Assembly (NCBI RefSeq): GCF_959608125.1
Contig: NZ_CAUHPG010000007.1
Location: 1-64,000, forward strand
Origin: an uncultured Slackia sp.
GTDB lineage: Bacteria; Actinomycetota; Coriobacteriia; Coriobacteriales; Eggerthellaceae
DNA: 64,000 nucleotides
Direction: 5' to 3'
The notes under the pieces: model-generated
Database searches by the model: none
What the model saw: only the letters and a program-made list of their open reading frames with translations
What the model was told of the DNA's origin: nothing
Made by a program: the position numbers and the translations under genes
Shown here: positions 34,380-42,859 of the stretch, piece by piece
Layout of the letters: each line of letters begins with the position of its first letter
How positions within the stretch are numbered: position 1 is the first letter of the stretch

Positions 34380-34436
34380 TCGATTGCGAGAGCCCGCGCC
34401 GACAGTCGCGCTACGGAATACATCCAGAAGGAATAG
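34380..34436 (+). pseudogene. 3'-end fossil of a second fic gene
   Basis: The frame ending at this TAG reads SIARARADSRATEYIQKE. It aligns with the last residues of the intact Fic protein downstream (RIAKVGSGRTTGYVWKG), and the DNA after both stop codons stays similar for some 200 bases. The rest of the gene upstream is not recognisable. This points to an old tandem fic duplication of which only the tail remains. Confidence 0.6.
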
Positions 34437-34714
34437 CACGATGCACCCGTCGACCGTATGCGGCCGCCGCGCGAAACGTCCATGCGCCGGGCGAATCCAA
34501 CCATGACAAAACCTCGCATGTCGATAGCATGCGGCCGCCGAAAAGGAGTCCGCCCGCTGAACGCGCGCAACCGTCACGAACGTCCAGGCGATACGTCAGA
34601 CCGCCGCGAACGCCCGACCGATACACATATCCGCCGCACCCGACCTCTCGACAGGCCTTCTCCATCATCGAGCCGTTTTACTGCATTATTTCGCATCAAA
34701 ATGATGCAGTAAAA
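34411..34714 (+). repeat. Diverged direct repeat, copy 1 (upstream of fic)
   Basis: This copy runs from the fic fossil 3' end through shared blocks (ATGCGGCCGCC, CCATGCGCCGG, ACCTCGCATGTCGA, CGCCGCACCCGACCT, CATCATCGAG) to the inverted repeat before fic. It pairs with 35772-35997. Copy 1 has about 78 extra bases in its middle. Identity is roughly 75-80% by eye over the aligned parts. Confidence 0.8.
34676..34714 (+). promoter_or_regulatory. Inverted repeat in front of fic
   Basis: TTTTACTGCATTATTT and AAATGATGCAGTAAAA form a 16-bp palindrome with a single T/G mismatch around a 7-base centre. It ends 34 bases before the fic start codon, next to a -10-like TAAAAT, so it is a likely operator. 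A near-identical palindrome lies downstream of fic in repeat copy 2. Confidence 0.65.
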
Positions 34715-34748
34715 TAAAACACAAGCGAAAGAGACTAAAGGAGGACCG

Positions 34749-35798
34749 TTGAGGCAGTTCGACTACACGCACGTGCCCGAAGGGCTTCTCACCAGCGAAA
34801 CCATGAACCTTCTTGCAGCGGTCCACGAATATCGGGGACGCCAGGCGTCGTATCTCACGGCCAAGCAAGATATCCTCGACTCGCTGGTCGAAGTGGCGAG
34901 GGTCCAATCGACCGAAGCGTCGAACCGCATCGAAGGAATCCGCACGACCGAAAAGCGCCTTCGCGACATCATGGCCGATAAAACCGACCCGAAATCAAGA
35001 GACGAAGAGGAAATCGCAGGCTACCGCGACGTTCTTGAAGCAATCCACGAAAGCCACGACTACATCGACGTGACTCCGAATGTCATCCTGCAGCTCCACC
35101 GCAACATGTATCGCCACACCCCCTCTCCCATGGGCGGCCATTTCAAAGTGGGCGATAACGAAATACGTGGCATTCGACCCGACGGCACCGATTACGTTCG
35201 ATTCAAAACGACGCCGGCAGTGGCCACGGCCGACGCGATGGATCGGTTGTGCGCAGCGTTGCGAAAGGGGCTCGCCACCGATGGCTGCGACCCTCTTATC
35301 GTATCCCTCATCTTCGTTTTCGATTTCACCTGCGTTCACCCTTTCAACGACGGAAACGGGCGCATGAGCAGGCTTTTAACGCTTCTACTTCTCTACAAAG
35401 CCAACTATGACGTGGGTAAGTACATTTCGATCGAAAAAGAGATAGAACGAACGAAAGGGTCGTATTACGACGCCCTTGCCGCCAGTTCGCACGGCTGGAA
35501 CGAAGGCGCGAACGACCCCGGACCCTTCGTTCGCTACATGCTCGGCGTCATCCTCGCTTGCTATCGAGATTTGGATAATCGCATTTCCGTCGTTGTCTCC
35601 GCGAAGCTTTCGAAAGCCGAGCGTGTGGAATCCTATCTGCGCGAGAGCATCGGCAAGACAACGAAAGCGGACATTCTTGCCGCCTGCCCCGATATAAGCA
35701 AAATCACCGTTGAACGAGCGTTGAGAGAATTGGCTGCGGCAGGAAGAATTGCCAAGGTTGGTTCGGGCCGCACTACGGGATACGTCTGGAAGGGATAG
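34749..35798 (+). CDS. Fic-domain protein, probable AMPylase (class II)
   Basis: Fic enzymes transfer AMP from ATP to target proteins. The 349-residue protein has the complete active-site motif HPFNDGNGRMSR (about residues 196-207) with the catalytic His. The auto-inhibitory helix comes earlier, in class II position, with motif SNRIEG (S-x-x-x-E-G, about residues 57-62), so its activity is probably self-restrained. A winged-helix-like C-terminal domain follows (KADILAACPDISKITVERAL). A TTG start is used, preceded by AAGGAGGA. No separate antitoxin gene is seen. It is flanked by diverged direct repeats. Confidence 0.93.
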   Translation: MRQFDYTHVPEGLLTSETMNLLAAVHEYRGRQASYLTAKQDILDSLVEVARVQSTEASNRIEGIRTTEKRLRDIMADKTDPKSRDEEEIAGYRDVLEAIHESHDYIDVTPNVILQLHRNMYRHTPSPMGGHFKVGDNEIRGIRPDGTDYVRFKTTPAVATADAMDRLCAALRKGLATDGCDPLIVSLIFVFDFTCVHPFNDGNGRMSRLLTLLLLYKANYDVGKYISIEKEIERTKGSYYDALAASSHGWNEGANDPGPFVRYMLGVILACYRDLDNRISVVVSAKLSKAERVESYLRESIGKTTKADILAACPDISKITVERALRELAAAGRIAKVGSGRTTGYVWKG

Positions 35799-35997
35799 CG
35801 CGGCGCGACCGTCGATTGCATGCGGCCGCCGCCGAAGCGCCCATGCGCCGGACGAATCCGACCATGGTAGAACCTCGCATGTCGACAGCGCGCAGCCGCC
35901 GAAACGGAACTCGCCCGCCGCACCCGACCTTTCGGCACGCTTTCCCCATCATCGAGACTTTTTACTACATCATTTCGTATCAAAATGATGTAGTAAA
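35772..35997 (+). repeat. Diverged direct repeat, copy 2 (downstream of fic)
   Basis: This copy starts in the last codons of fic and runs to a 15-bp perfect inverted repeat (TTTACTACATCATTT at 35961, AAATGATGTAGTAAA at 35983), the counterpart of the operator-like palindrome before fic. The changes between copies at the palindrome are compensatory (GCA/TGC against ACA/TGT), which shows selection on the pairing. Confidence 0.8.
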
Positions 35998-36014
35998 CGA
36001 ACTCGCCCGCAATA

Positions 36015-36058
36015 CAAAACCGCCCCTCGCTTCCCGCTGTCTGAGAAACGAGGGGCGG
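36015..36058 (-). terminator. Intrinsic terminator after purB
   Basis: A perfect 10-bp stem (CCGCCCCTCG / CGAGGGGCGG) is followed on the minus strand by TTTTG. Confidence 0.8.
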
Positions 36059-36082
36059 CTCGCCATCGGTCACGCAAGTGCT

Positions 36083-37426
36083 TTAAAACTCCAGCGCCTC
36101 GAGCTTCTTGAACACCACGTCTTTATGCCCCAAGAACGCCCACGGGTCGAAAATCTCGTCGAGCACCTCGGGCGCAAGCTTCGCCTCGGAATCGGCCTCC
36201 AAGCGCTCGCGATACGTCGGGCCGTCCACGGCATTCTGGATGTCTTCCCACACAGCCATGGCGTTACGCTGCACGATGGCATATGCCTCCTCGCGCGTGA
36301 TACCCGTGTCCACCAGCGCCAGCAGCACCTTCGACGAATAGATCAGGCCACGCGTGCGGTTGAGGTTGTACTCCATCTTTTCGGGATACACCTGCAAGCC
36401 GTCGAGCATCCACTGCATCTTGCCGAACATGTAGTCGAGCGCCGCGAAGCTGTCGGCCAGCACCACGCGCTCGGCGCCGGAGTGCGAGATGTCGCGCTCG
36501 AACCACAGGGCCACGTTGTCATAGCCCACCTGAGCGTTGGCCTTCACCACACGCGCCAGGCCGCAGACGCGCTCGGCCGTGATCGGGTTGCGCTTGTGCG
36601 GCATGGCGGAGCTGCCCTTCTGGCCCGCGCGGAACGGCTCCTCGGCCTCGATGACGTCGGTCTCCTGCATGAGACGCACTTGCAAGGCGATGGTCTCAAG
36701 AACGCTGGCGGCCACGGCCAGGGCGGAAAGCACCTGCGCATGGCGGTCGCGGAACAGAACCTGCGTGGAAAGCGGGTCGGCCGTCAGGCCCATCTTCTCG
36801 CACACATACTGCTCGACGAACGGGTCGATGCTCGAGTACGTGCCCACCGCGCCCGAGATGACGCCCGTAGCGGCCACGGCGCGGGCCTCCTCCAGGCGGG
36901 TTTGCGTGCGCTTGAGCGCCCACGCCCAGCTGCCGAACTTCATGCCGAACGTCATGGGCTCGGCGTGGATGCCATGCGTGCGGCCGGCGCACAGGGCGTC
37001 CTGCAGCTCGAACGCGCGACGCTTGCAGGTTTCGCCGAGGGCCTTCACGTCTTCCAGGATGATGTCGAGAGACTGAACCACCTGGCACGAAAGCGCCGTG
37101 TCGCCCAGGTCGGACGACGTCATGCCGTAGTGCACCCAGCGGCTGGGCTTCTCTTCGCCTTCGGGAACCTCGGCGTCGATGTGCTCGCCCATGCACGTTA
37201 GAAACGCGATGACGTCATGATGGGTGACCGCCTCGATTTCGTTGATGCGCTCCACGGTGAAGCCCGCATGCTCGCGAATCCAGGCGGCGTCTTCTTTGGT
37301 GATGCCGCACTGGCCCAACTCGGCCTGGGCCTCGCAGGCGAGGACTTCGATTTCCTGCCAGATGGCGAACTTGTTTTCGAATTCCCAGATCTTTCCCATG
37401 GCCGGACGCGTATAGCGAGAAATCAT
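36083..37426 (-). CDS. purB: Adenylosuccinate lyase
   Basis: PurB acts twice in purine synthesis, releasing fumarate from SAICAR and from adenylosuccinate. The 447-residue protein has the fumarase/ASL superfamily signature SSAMPHKRNP. It also has the conserved blocks HYGMTSSDLGDTA, AGRTHGIHAEP and HSGAERVV. Length is typical of the short, Gram-positive-type PurB. The start follows AAAGGA; an in-frame extension upstream has no support. It is a single-gene unit. Confidence 0.95.
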   Translation of the reverse strand: MISRYTRPAMGKIWEFENKFAIWQEIEVLACEAQAELGQCGITKEDAAWIREHAGFTVERINEIEAVTHHDVIAFLTCMGEHIDAEVPEGEEKPSRWVHYGMTSSDLGDTALSCQVVQSLDIILEDVKALGETCKRRAFELQDALCAGRTHGIHAEPMTFGMKFGSWAWALKRTQTRLEEARAVAATGVISGAVGTYSSIDPFVEQYVCEKMGLTADPLSTQVLFRDRHAQVLSALAVAASVLETIALQVRLMQETDVIEAEEPFRAGQKGSSAMPHKRNPITAERVCGLARVVKANAQVGYDNVALWFERDISHSGAERVVLADSFAALDYMFGKMQWMLDGLQVYPEKMEYNLNRTRGLIYSSKVLLALVDTGITREEAYAIVQRNAMAVWEDIQNAVDGPTYRERLEADSEAKLAPEVLDEIFDPWAFLGHKDVVFKKLEALEF

Positions 37427-37714
37427 GCCGGTTCCTTTCAGCCGAACAAGGCCGCCGCATATGCCGAAAGGCACGGCGACCGAAACGATATGCCGTCGCG
37501 CTGCGCAATAAGGCCGCAGCGCCGTGTCAGGGTTCACTATACCGCCGCAGAACGCGCCAAAATCCCAGTTCGGGGCGGGTTCGCGAAAAACAAAGAAGCG
37601 CGTCGGCGCGAATTTCGCGCGGCGTGCTTCATGCTATACGTCTGCCATACCATCCTGAACAGGCATAACGTTTATCTATACAGTGTAAGAATATCGCTAC
37701 TTGACGCAGTAAAC
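37427..37714. other. 288-bp gap between the TrkA-like gene and purB
   Basis: No gene is seen. An AT-rich patch at about 37664-37705 could hold promoters or the 3' end of the TrkA-like transcript. Confidence 0.3.
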
Positions 37715-38395
37715 TTACAGATTCGCGAACAAAGCGCGCACGTCGTCGACCACATCGTGTTCGGCGACGACCACCGCCTTATCGCCCGGATACAACACCG
37801 AATCGGGCGTCGCGATTTCCGCGTCGTTGTATTCGCGACGGTCGATGGCCGCGAGCAACGCGCCTTCGGGCAGGGCGATCATGTAAGCGGGCACGCCTTG
37901 CTCGGGGTCGAAATGCTTCATACGTGCAGGAATGCCGAATTCGATAAGCGAGATGTCGCCGCGCGACAGAGCCGACACGACGCCGACGCTGCCCAGCAAT
38001 GCCTCCTCCTCGATCATGTTCGCGATCAACATGGTAGACGAAACGCTTTCGATTCCCACCTCGCGGAAGATGCGGCGGTTCTTGGGGTTGTTCACGCGCG
38101 CGATGCAACGCGGCACGTTGAACACACGCGTCGCGATCTCGCACGCAACCAGGTTATCGTCGTCGCGACCGGTGACGGCTACGAACACGTCGGCGTTGCG
38201 GATGCCTGCGTCTTCCTGGAAGTCGGAGTCGCACCCGTCGCCGTTGATGATCAAGTACTGCCCCTGCAGTTCCATAGACAGACGGTCGGCCTGGGCGCGA
38301 TTCGCCTCCAGCACGGCCACCTCATGATGCTGCCTCAGAAGAACGTCGGCCAAATAGTTGCCCACCTTGCCGCCGCCCATGATGACGATATACAT
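37715..38395 (-). CDS. TrkA-family potassium-uptake regulator (second of a pair)
   Basis: This 226-residue RCK protein has an N-terminal NAD-binding fold (VIMGGGKVGNYLADVLL; INGDGCDSDFQEDAGI; VAVTGRDDDNLVAC) and a C-terminal TrkA_C domain (LPEGALLAAIDRREYN). Such proteins gate TrkH/KtrB-type potassium channels by NAD(H) or ATP binding. The start follows GGAGG. It lies 21 bp after the other TrkA-like gene, and the two probably act together. No channel subunit is in the window. Confidence 0.92.
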   Translation of the reverse strand: MYIVIMGGGKVGNYLADVLLRQHHEVAVLEANRAQADRLSMELQGQYLIINGDGCDSDFQEDAGIRNADVFVAVTGRDDDNLVACEIATRVFNVPRCIARVNNPKNRRIFREVGIESVSSTMLIANMIEEEALLGSVGVVSALSRGDISLIEFGIPARMKHFDPEQGVPAYMIALPEGALLAAIDRREYNDAEIATPDSVLYPGDKAVVVAEHDVVDDVRALFANL

Positions 38396-38416
38396 CGGTC
38401 CTCCCGGTTCCGCAGA

Positions 38417-39076
38417 CTACATCTGCATGTACTTGGAAAAGGCGGCGAGCAGGTCGTGGCGCACGCAGGCCAAAACGCTGTCGCCATGATACAGCACGCT
38501 ATCGCGCGTGGGAATAGAGCTGGTGCTGCCGTCGCGGCGCTCGAACACTACGATACGGATGCCATGGTTGCGCTCGAGCTCGGACACTTTCACCTGCTTG
38601 CGCATGGTACTGGACAGGTCGAGCGAGAAGCGCAGGATCTCGAAATCGCCGAAAGTGTCCAAATGACTGCCGTGGCCCGACATGATCTTGGAAAACACCT
38701 CTTCTGCCACGAGCGAGGTGCCGCACACGTAGTCCAGACCAAGCTGCATGTACGCCCTCTCGCGCGCGGGGTTGTACAGGCGTGCGATAACGTGAGGCAC
38801 GTGGAAGATGCGGCGCGCCACCTCGACCACCATCAGGTTGGAGTTATCCGATTGGGTGACCGCCGCCACGACATCGGCGTCTTCGACGCCCGCACGGATC
38901 AGGACATCCTCATCGAAACCGAGGCCCTGCAGCGTCGTGCCGTTGAAGTTTCTGTTCAAGTTGGAAAACGCCTCGGCATTGCGGTCGACCACGCACACGT
39001 TGCCGTCGTTTTGCGAGAGCAACGTTGCCAGCTGAGAACCGACACGGCCGCATCCCACGATGATGACATTCGCCAT
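38417..39076 (-). CDS. TrkA-family potassium-uptake regulator (first of a pair)
   Basis: The 219-residue RCK protein has the Rossmann motif VIIVGCGRVGSQLATLL, the acidic ribose-binding residue in VVDRN, and AAVTQSDNSNLM, followed by a TrkA_C domain (SIPTRDSVLYHGDSVLACV). It is the upstream partner of the second TrkA-like gene. Having two separate TrkA-type proteins is common in Coriobacteriia and some Clostridia. The start follows AGGGGG at 6-base spacing. Confidence 0.92.
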   Translation of the reverse strand: MANVIIVGCGRVGSQLATLLSQNDGNVCVVDRNAEAFSNLNRNFNGTTLQGLGFDEDVLIRAGVEDADVVAAVTQSDNSNLMVVEVARRIFHVPHVIARLYNPARERAYMQLGLDYVCGTSLVAEEVFSKIMSGHGSHLDTFGDFEILRFSLDLSSTMRKQVKVSELERNHGIRIVVFERRDGSTSSIPTRDSVLYHGDSVLACVRHDLLAAFSKYMQM

Positions 39077-39088
39077 TGCACGCCCCCT

Positions 39089-39117
39089 GAAAAAGAAGAT
39101 GCGCCCCCAAGCGCATC
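39089..39117 (-). terminator. Intrinsic terminator of the exported beta-barrel protein gene
   Basis: The 7-bp stem GATGCGC / GCGCATC is followed on the minus strand by TTCTTTTTC. Confidence 0.65.
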
Positions 39118-39130
39118 CTCGCCGTTTCCT

Positions 39131-39850
39131 TTATAGGAATTTGTAGTATACCGAGCGAACGCCCCAGTCGTGCACGTCGGTCACCCCGAACGCCTTCCAG
39201 CAGCCGGGAGCAAGGTCGAGCGCGCGGCCGTACGATTCGAAGCCGCCGGTATCGGTAACCGTGGCCACGATGATGGTCTCGCCGTAACGAAGGGCCACGG
39301 CATGGCCAAGAAGATGCGCCTGGGACTCGGGCACGGCGACCGTCAGGCCTTCGCTGGAAAGCGGCACGCCCGATGCGGTGACGTCGGTGCCGAAGTTGCC
39401 CTTGCCGTCGTCGTTATCGGCGTGGCTATAGGCCGAAGCGCTGCCCAGCGTCCAGCCATCGCTTTCGTCGGGCATGATATGCGGAGCCGTGGGGAGCGGG
39501 TCGGTGGTGCCGAGCTCCATGGCTGCCGCGACGGTGGATGCATTGGTGGCGTCGTACGCCGAAATAACGATGACCGGATCGGGATCGCTCACGGTAATGG
39601 AGCGCGTGGCGGAAGAAGAAACCGACGCCGTATCCGCGCTTGCGGCGCGCATGCGATCGGCCGAAGAAGCGGGAGCGTCTTCGGCGGTATTGCGGGCATC
39701 GCCGATACCGATCGTATCGACATCGACATCATGCGACGCGACAGCCGGCTGCAGCATGAACGCGGAAACCGCCGCTACCACGGCGAGGATGCACGCGCCC
39801 AATGCCAAAGGCGCCAGGCGAAGCGAGCTATGTGATGTCTGTCGAGCCAA
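39131..39850 (-). CDS. Exported RlpA/3D-like double-psi beta-barrel protein
   Basis: The 239-residue protein has an N-terminal signal or anchor (LAPLALGACILAVVAAVSAF) and a Ser/Ala-rich linker of about 90 residues. A C-terminal domain follows that resembles the RlpA/3D double-psi beta-barrel (FGTDVTASGVPL; TVTDTGGFESYGRALDLAPG; WGVRSVYYKFL). Such domains occur in peptidoglycan-active or resuscitation-type exported proteins. The TTG start follows AGGGGAG at 5 bases. Frames further upstream lack a ribosome binding site. The exact enzyme activity is uncertain. Confidence 0.78.
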   Translation of the reverse strand: MARQTSHSSLRLAPLALGACILAVVAAVSAFMLQPAVASHDVDVDTIGIGDARNTAEDAPASSADRMRAASADTASVSSSATRSITVSDPDPVIVISAYDATNASTVAAAMELGTTDPLPTAPHIMPDESDGWTLGSASAYSHADNDDGKGNFGTDVTASGVPLSSEGLTVAVPESQAHLLGHAVALRYGETIIVATVTDTGGFESYGRALDLAPGCWKAFGVTDVHDWGVRSVYYKFL

Positions 39851-40121
39851 ACATACTCCCCTACACGGCGCAGGGCTCCGACGGCATCGTCGGTGCGCGG
39901 CGGTCGAAGACGACACGCCCTCCTGCACATACGGTCACGAAACTTGATTATTGTACTCGATAGCGCAGGCCTTGGCCAACAGTGCAGGCGCCTTGGAGGC
40001 AAAGCACAGAATTACATGCCTCTCATCAGGTATTATGGATTTTCAAAAAGGCAAAAAGGACAGAAACGCAAGCTCAGAACATCGCATGCGGAACCATTCG
40101 CCGACGCGAAGGCGCCGCCCG

Positions 40122-40550
40122 CTAGGCGCGCGGAACCAGCAGCGCCACCAAAATATAGGCGAACAGCACCGTAGGAGGCCACATAACCAGCAAGATCACC
40201 GCGATTACGCGCACTACCGTCGAATCGACGCCGAAATAGTATGCGATGCCGCCGCATACGCCCAGAAAACGCTTGTCGGCGATGCTGCGACGGAAGGGGG
40301 CCCTCACACGTGACGACGCGAATCCCGCAAGCTTGCCGCGCTTCGAAGCCCACAACAGATACCCGCCCGCAGCGACAAGCGCGCAAGGCCACAAAATGCG
40401 CCAAATCATGCCGATGACGGCGCCTACCTTCATCCAGATACCATGCGGGACGATATTCCCAGCCAAGCTGAACAAGCCGAACGCAATGAGAATCGCGCCG
40501 AGCACCACCGCAGCACGGGGACGACGCGGCGCATTTCTGTAATCGGCCAT
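40122..40550 (-). CDS. PspC-domain membrane protein (small)
   Basis: The 142-residue protein has two N-terminal membrane helices (about 15-32 and 48-67) and a C-terminal PspC domain (SIADKRFLGVCGGIAYYFGV, then DSTVVRVIAVILLVMW). PspC proteins take part in envelope-stress responses. The start follows AAGGGG. It lies 13 bp after the larger PspC gene and is probably co-transcribed with it. The 271-bp gap downstream to the beta-barrel protein gene shows no gene. Confidence 0.88.
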   Translation of the reverse strand: MADYRNAPRRPRAAVVLGAILIAFGLFSLAGNIVPHGIWMKVGAVIGMIWRILWPCALVAAGGYLLWASKRGKLAGFASSRVRAPFRRSIADKRFLGVCGGIAYYFGVDSTVVRVIAVILLVMWPPTVLFAYILVALLVPRA

Positions 40551-40563
40551 CACGCACCCCTTC

Positions 40564-41433
40564 CTACAGCCACGGGTTGATATCGTAGGTCCTCGGCCCG
40601 AACGGCAAGTTCACCGTGACCTGCTCCAACGTCCCGGGGATGGCAAACGCCGTACACATGGCCACGCAGACCACGATCACGCATAGCGCGAGGCCGAAAT
40701 CGAACATCTGGTCGCGGAGCGACACGTTCATGACCACGAGCCCCGCCATGACAAGAGCGATGGGCCACAGCTTGGCCATGGCGTAAAACACCGATGATGG
40801 AGCCAAGATGCCGATCGACATGAACAACATGACCACGCTCGCCGCGACGATCACCAAACCGCACGAGAAACGACGAGCGAACGAGCCTTTCTTCGAAGGC
40901 ACGACCATCAACACGAGACCCGCCACCACGCACAAAACGGGCCATAGCTGCCACCAGACGATACCTTCGACCATGTAGTCGACCAGCAATGCCGCATCGA
41001 CGGCAAGGAGAGCCGAGCCGAGCCACACGCACAAACGCGACCAGCCTGACATGCCGCAGCACTCGCGCGGCTCTTCGGCGGAATCGACGGGAGCCACGGT
41101 AGGCGCGGGCTTGCAACAGCCGTCATCGACCACGAATCCTGCGGGCGGAACCGGAGCCGCGCCGCGGCGCTTGCGAGGAAACCCGGCTGGAACGGGCTCA
41201 GCGGCCGGGACATATGCCGCACAAGCAATCGGAGCGGGAGTCTCCATCCTTTTCGGCAGAACAAGCCACATGACCGCATAAACCGCAACGGCAAGGCCGC
41301 CGGTGCAAATCGTCAGAAGCACGGCCAGGATGCGCACCGCGATCGGGTCGAGGTCGAAGCATTCGGCGGCTCCGGCGCAGACGCCGGCTATGACTTCGTC
41401 ATCGGAACGATGGAGGCGATTCGCCTCGAGCAT
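40564..41433 (-). CDS. PspC-domain multi-helix membrane protein
   Basis: The 289-residue protein has an N-terminal PspC domain (HRSDDEVIAGVCAGAAECF, then DLDPIAVRILAVLLTIC). A cysteine-containing linker (DDGCCKPAP; RECCGMSG) follows, then about six membrane helices. It probably works in envelope-stress sensing with the smaller PspC protein encoded next. In many Actinobacteria such proteins are fused to histidine kinases, but no kinase domain is present here. The start follows GAGGAGG. Confidence 0.88.
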   Translation of the reverse strand: MLEANRLHRSDDEVIAGVCAGAAECFDLDPIAVRILAVLLTICTGGLAVAVYAVMWLVLPKRMETPAPIACAAYVPAAEPVPAGFPRKRRGAAPVPPAGFVVDDGCCKPAPTVAPVDSAEEPRECCGMSGWSRLCVWLGSALLAVDAALLVDYMVEGIVWWQLWPVLCVVAGLVLMVVPSKKGSFARRFSCGLVIVAASVVMLFMSIGILAPSSVFYAMAKLWPIALVMAGLVVMNVSLRDQMFDFGLALCVIVVCVAMCTAFAIPGTLEQVTVNLPFGPRTYDINPWL

Positions 41434-41472
41434 ACCCGGCCTCCTCTCTCTTCTGCGGTCAATGTTGCCGAA

Positions 41473-42801
41473 CTACTCCGCTCCCGACATCTGGAGCTCC
41501 TGCTCTGCGGCGGCAGACGTACGCGTCACGCGCAGCTGGGAAACGCGGCGGCGGCGCATCTGCTGAACCTTGAACACGTATCCATCGACGGCGAACTCGT
41601 CGCCCAGCTGAGGCACGCGGTCGAACCTGTCCATCAACCAGCCCACGACGGTTTCATAGCTCTCGTCCTCTTTCACGGGCCACCCGAGCTCGACGGCCTC
41701 GTCGCACGGAATCGACCCTGCGGCAAGCCATTCGTTGTCGGACAGGCGCGTGACGTGTTCGTTTTCGCCGAAGTCGGTTTCGTCGACGATTTCGCCGACG
41801 ATTTCTTCGACAATGTCTTCGATAGTAATTAAACCGGCCGTTCCACCGTACTCGTCGACAACGATCGCCATCTGTTGACGATTCGTTTGCATCTCGTTGA
41901 GCAGGGGCAACAACGCCTTGCTTTCGGGCACGAAGCCCGCTTCCGCCATGTACTGATCGACCGTGTCGGCCTCTTTGTCATCGAGCAGCGGATTGATCAA
42001 ATCCTTGTAGCGAACGACGCCCACGACTTTATCGAGATCGTCATGATAGACGGGAAGGCGCGAATAGCCCGTGCCGCGCATGCGGTCGAGCACCTGGCGC
42101 ACCGTTTCGGTGTCTTCGGCGGCGATCATATCGACACGGGGGGTCATGGCGTCTTCAGCCGTGGCATCGCCCAGGTCGAGCACCTCGTGGATCATGCGCT
42201 TCTCATCGTCGTCCAGCTCTTCGTTGTCGGCCACGATGTAGCGGATTTCTTCCTCGGAAACCTCCTGGCGCTCGTCGGCGCTCTTCACGCCCATAAGGCG
42301 GGCGATCAAGTTCGCGGAAGCAGCCGTGAAACGCACGACGGGGCTCGCGACCTTCTGGAATACCCTCAAGGGGCCGGCGACGGCTTTGGAAACCGATTCG
42401 GCCGACGCAAGCGCGATGCGCTTAGGCACGAGCTCGCCGATGACGATGCTGAAATACGACACGATCAGCGTGATCAGGACGGGAGCAAGAGCAGGCGCGG
42501 CGAAGGCCAGCCAATCGATGCCGAACGATGACATCCATTGAGCCAGCGGGTCGGAAAGATTCGTCGCCGCGGCGGCCGAGGCGAAAAATCCTACCAGCGT
42601 GATCGCGACCTGGATAGTCGCCAGGAAGCGGTCGGAATCGGAGGCGAGCTCAAGGGCGGTAGCCGCCTTCTTGGAACCTTCCTCCGCCTCCTTCTGAAGA
42701 ACGACCCTGCGTGCATTGACCAAGGCCATCTCCGATGCGGAAAAATACCCGTTCACCAGGATGAGAACGAACGTGACCAGAATGCTTACGCCGACGTCCA
42801 T
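41473..42801 (-). CDS. HlyC/CorC (CNNM)-family transporter
   Basis: The 442-residue protein has an N-terminal CNNM membrane domain with about four helices (LVNGYFSASEMALVNARR; SYFSIVIGELVPKRIAL). A CBS pair follows (AMTPRVDMIAAE; GTGYSRLPVYHDDLDKVVG; MAIVVDEYGGTAGLITIED), then a C-terminal CorC/HlyC domain. Family members export magnesium or cobalt, or sense divalent cations. The start is an ATG opening MDVGVSI; a ribosome binding site is not obvious. Confidence 0.92.
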   Translation of the reverse strand: MDVGVSILVTFVLILVNGYFSASEMALVNARRVVLQKEAEEGSKKAATALELASDSDRFLATIQVAITLVGFFASAAAATNLSDPLAQWMSSFGIDWLAFAAPALAPVLITLIVSYFSIVIGELVPKRIALASAESVSKAVAGPLRVFQKVASPVVRFTAASANLIARLMGVKSADERQEVSEEEIRYIVADNEELDDDEKRMIHEVLDLGDATAEDAMTPRVDMIAAEDTETVRQVLDRMRGTGYSRLPVYHDDLDKVVGVVRYKDLINPLLDDKEADTVDQYMAEAGFVPESKALLPLLNEMQTNRQQMAIVVDEYGGTAGLITIEDIVEEIVGEIVDETDFGENEHVTRLSDNEWLAAGSIPCDEAVELGWPVKEDESYETVVGWLMDRFDRVPQLGDEFAVDGYVFKVQQMRRRRVSQLRVTRTSAAAEQELQMSGAE

Positions 42802-42859
42802 GAGGATATGTCACAACCTTTTCAAGCTCGCCGCCTGCCAGGCGGATGAACACACGCGC

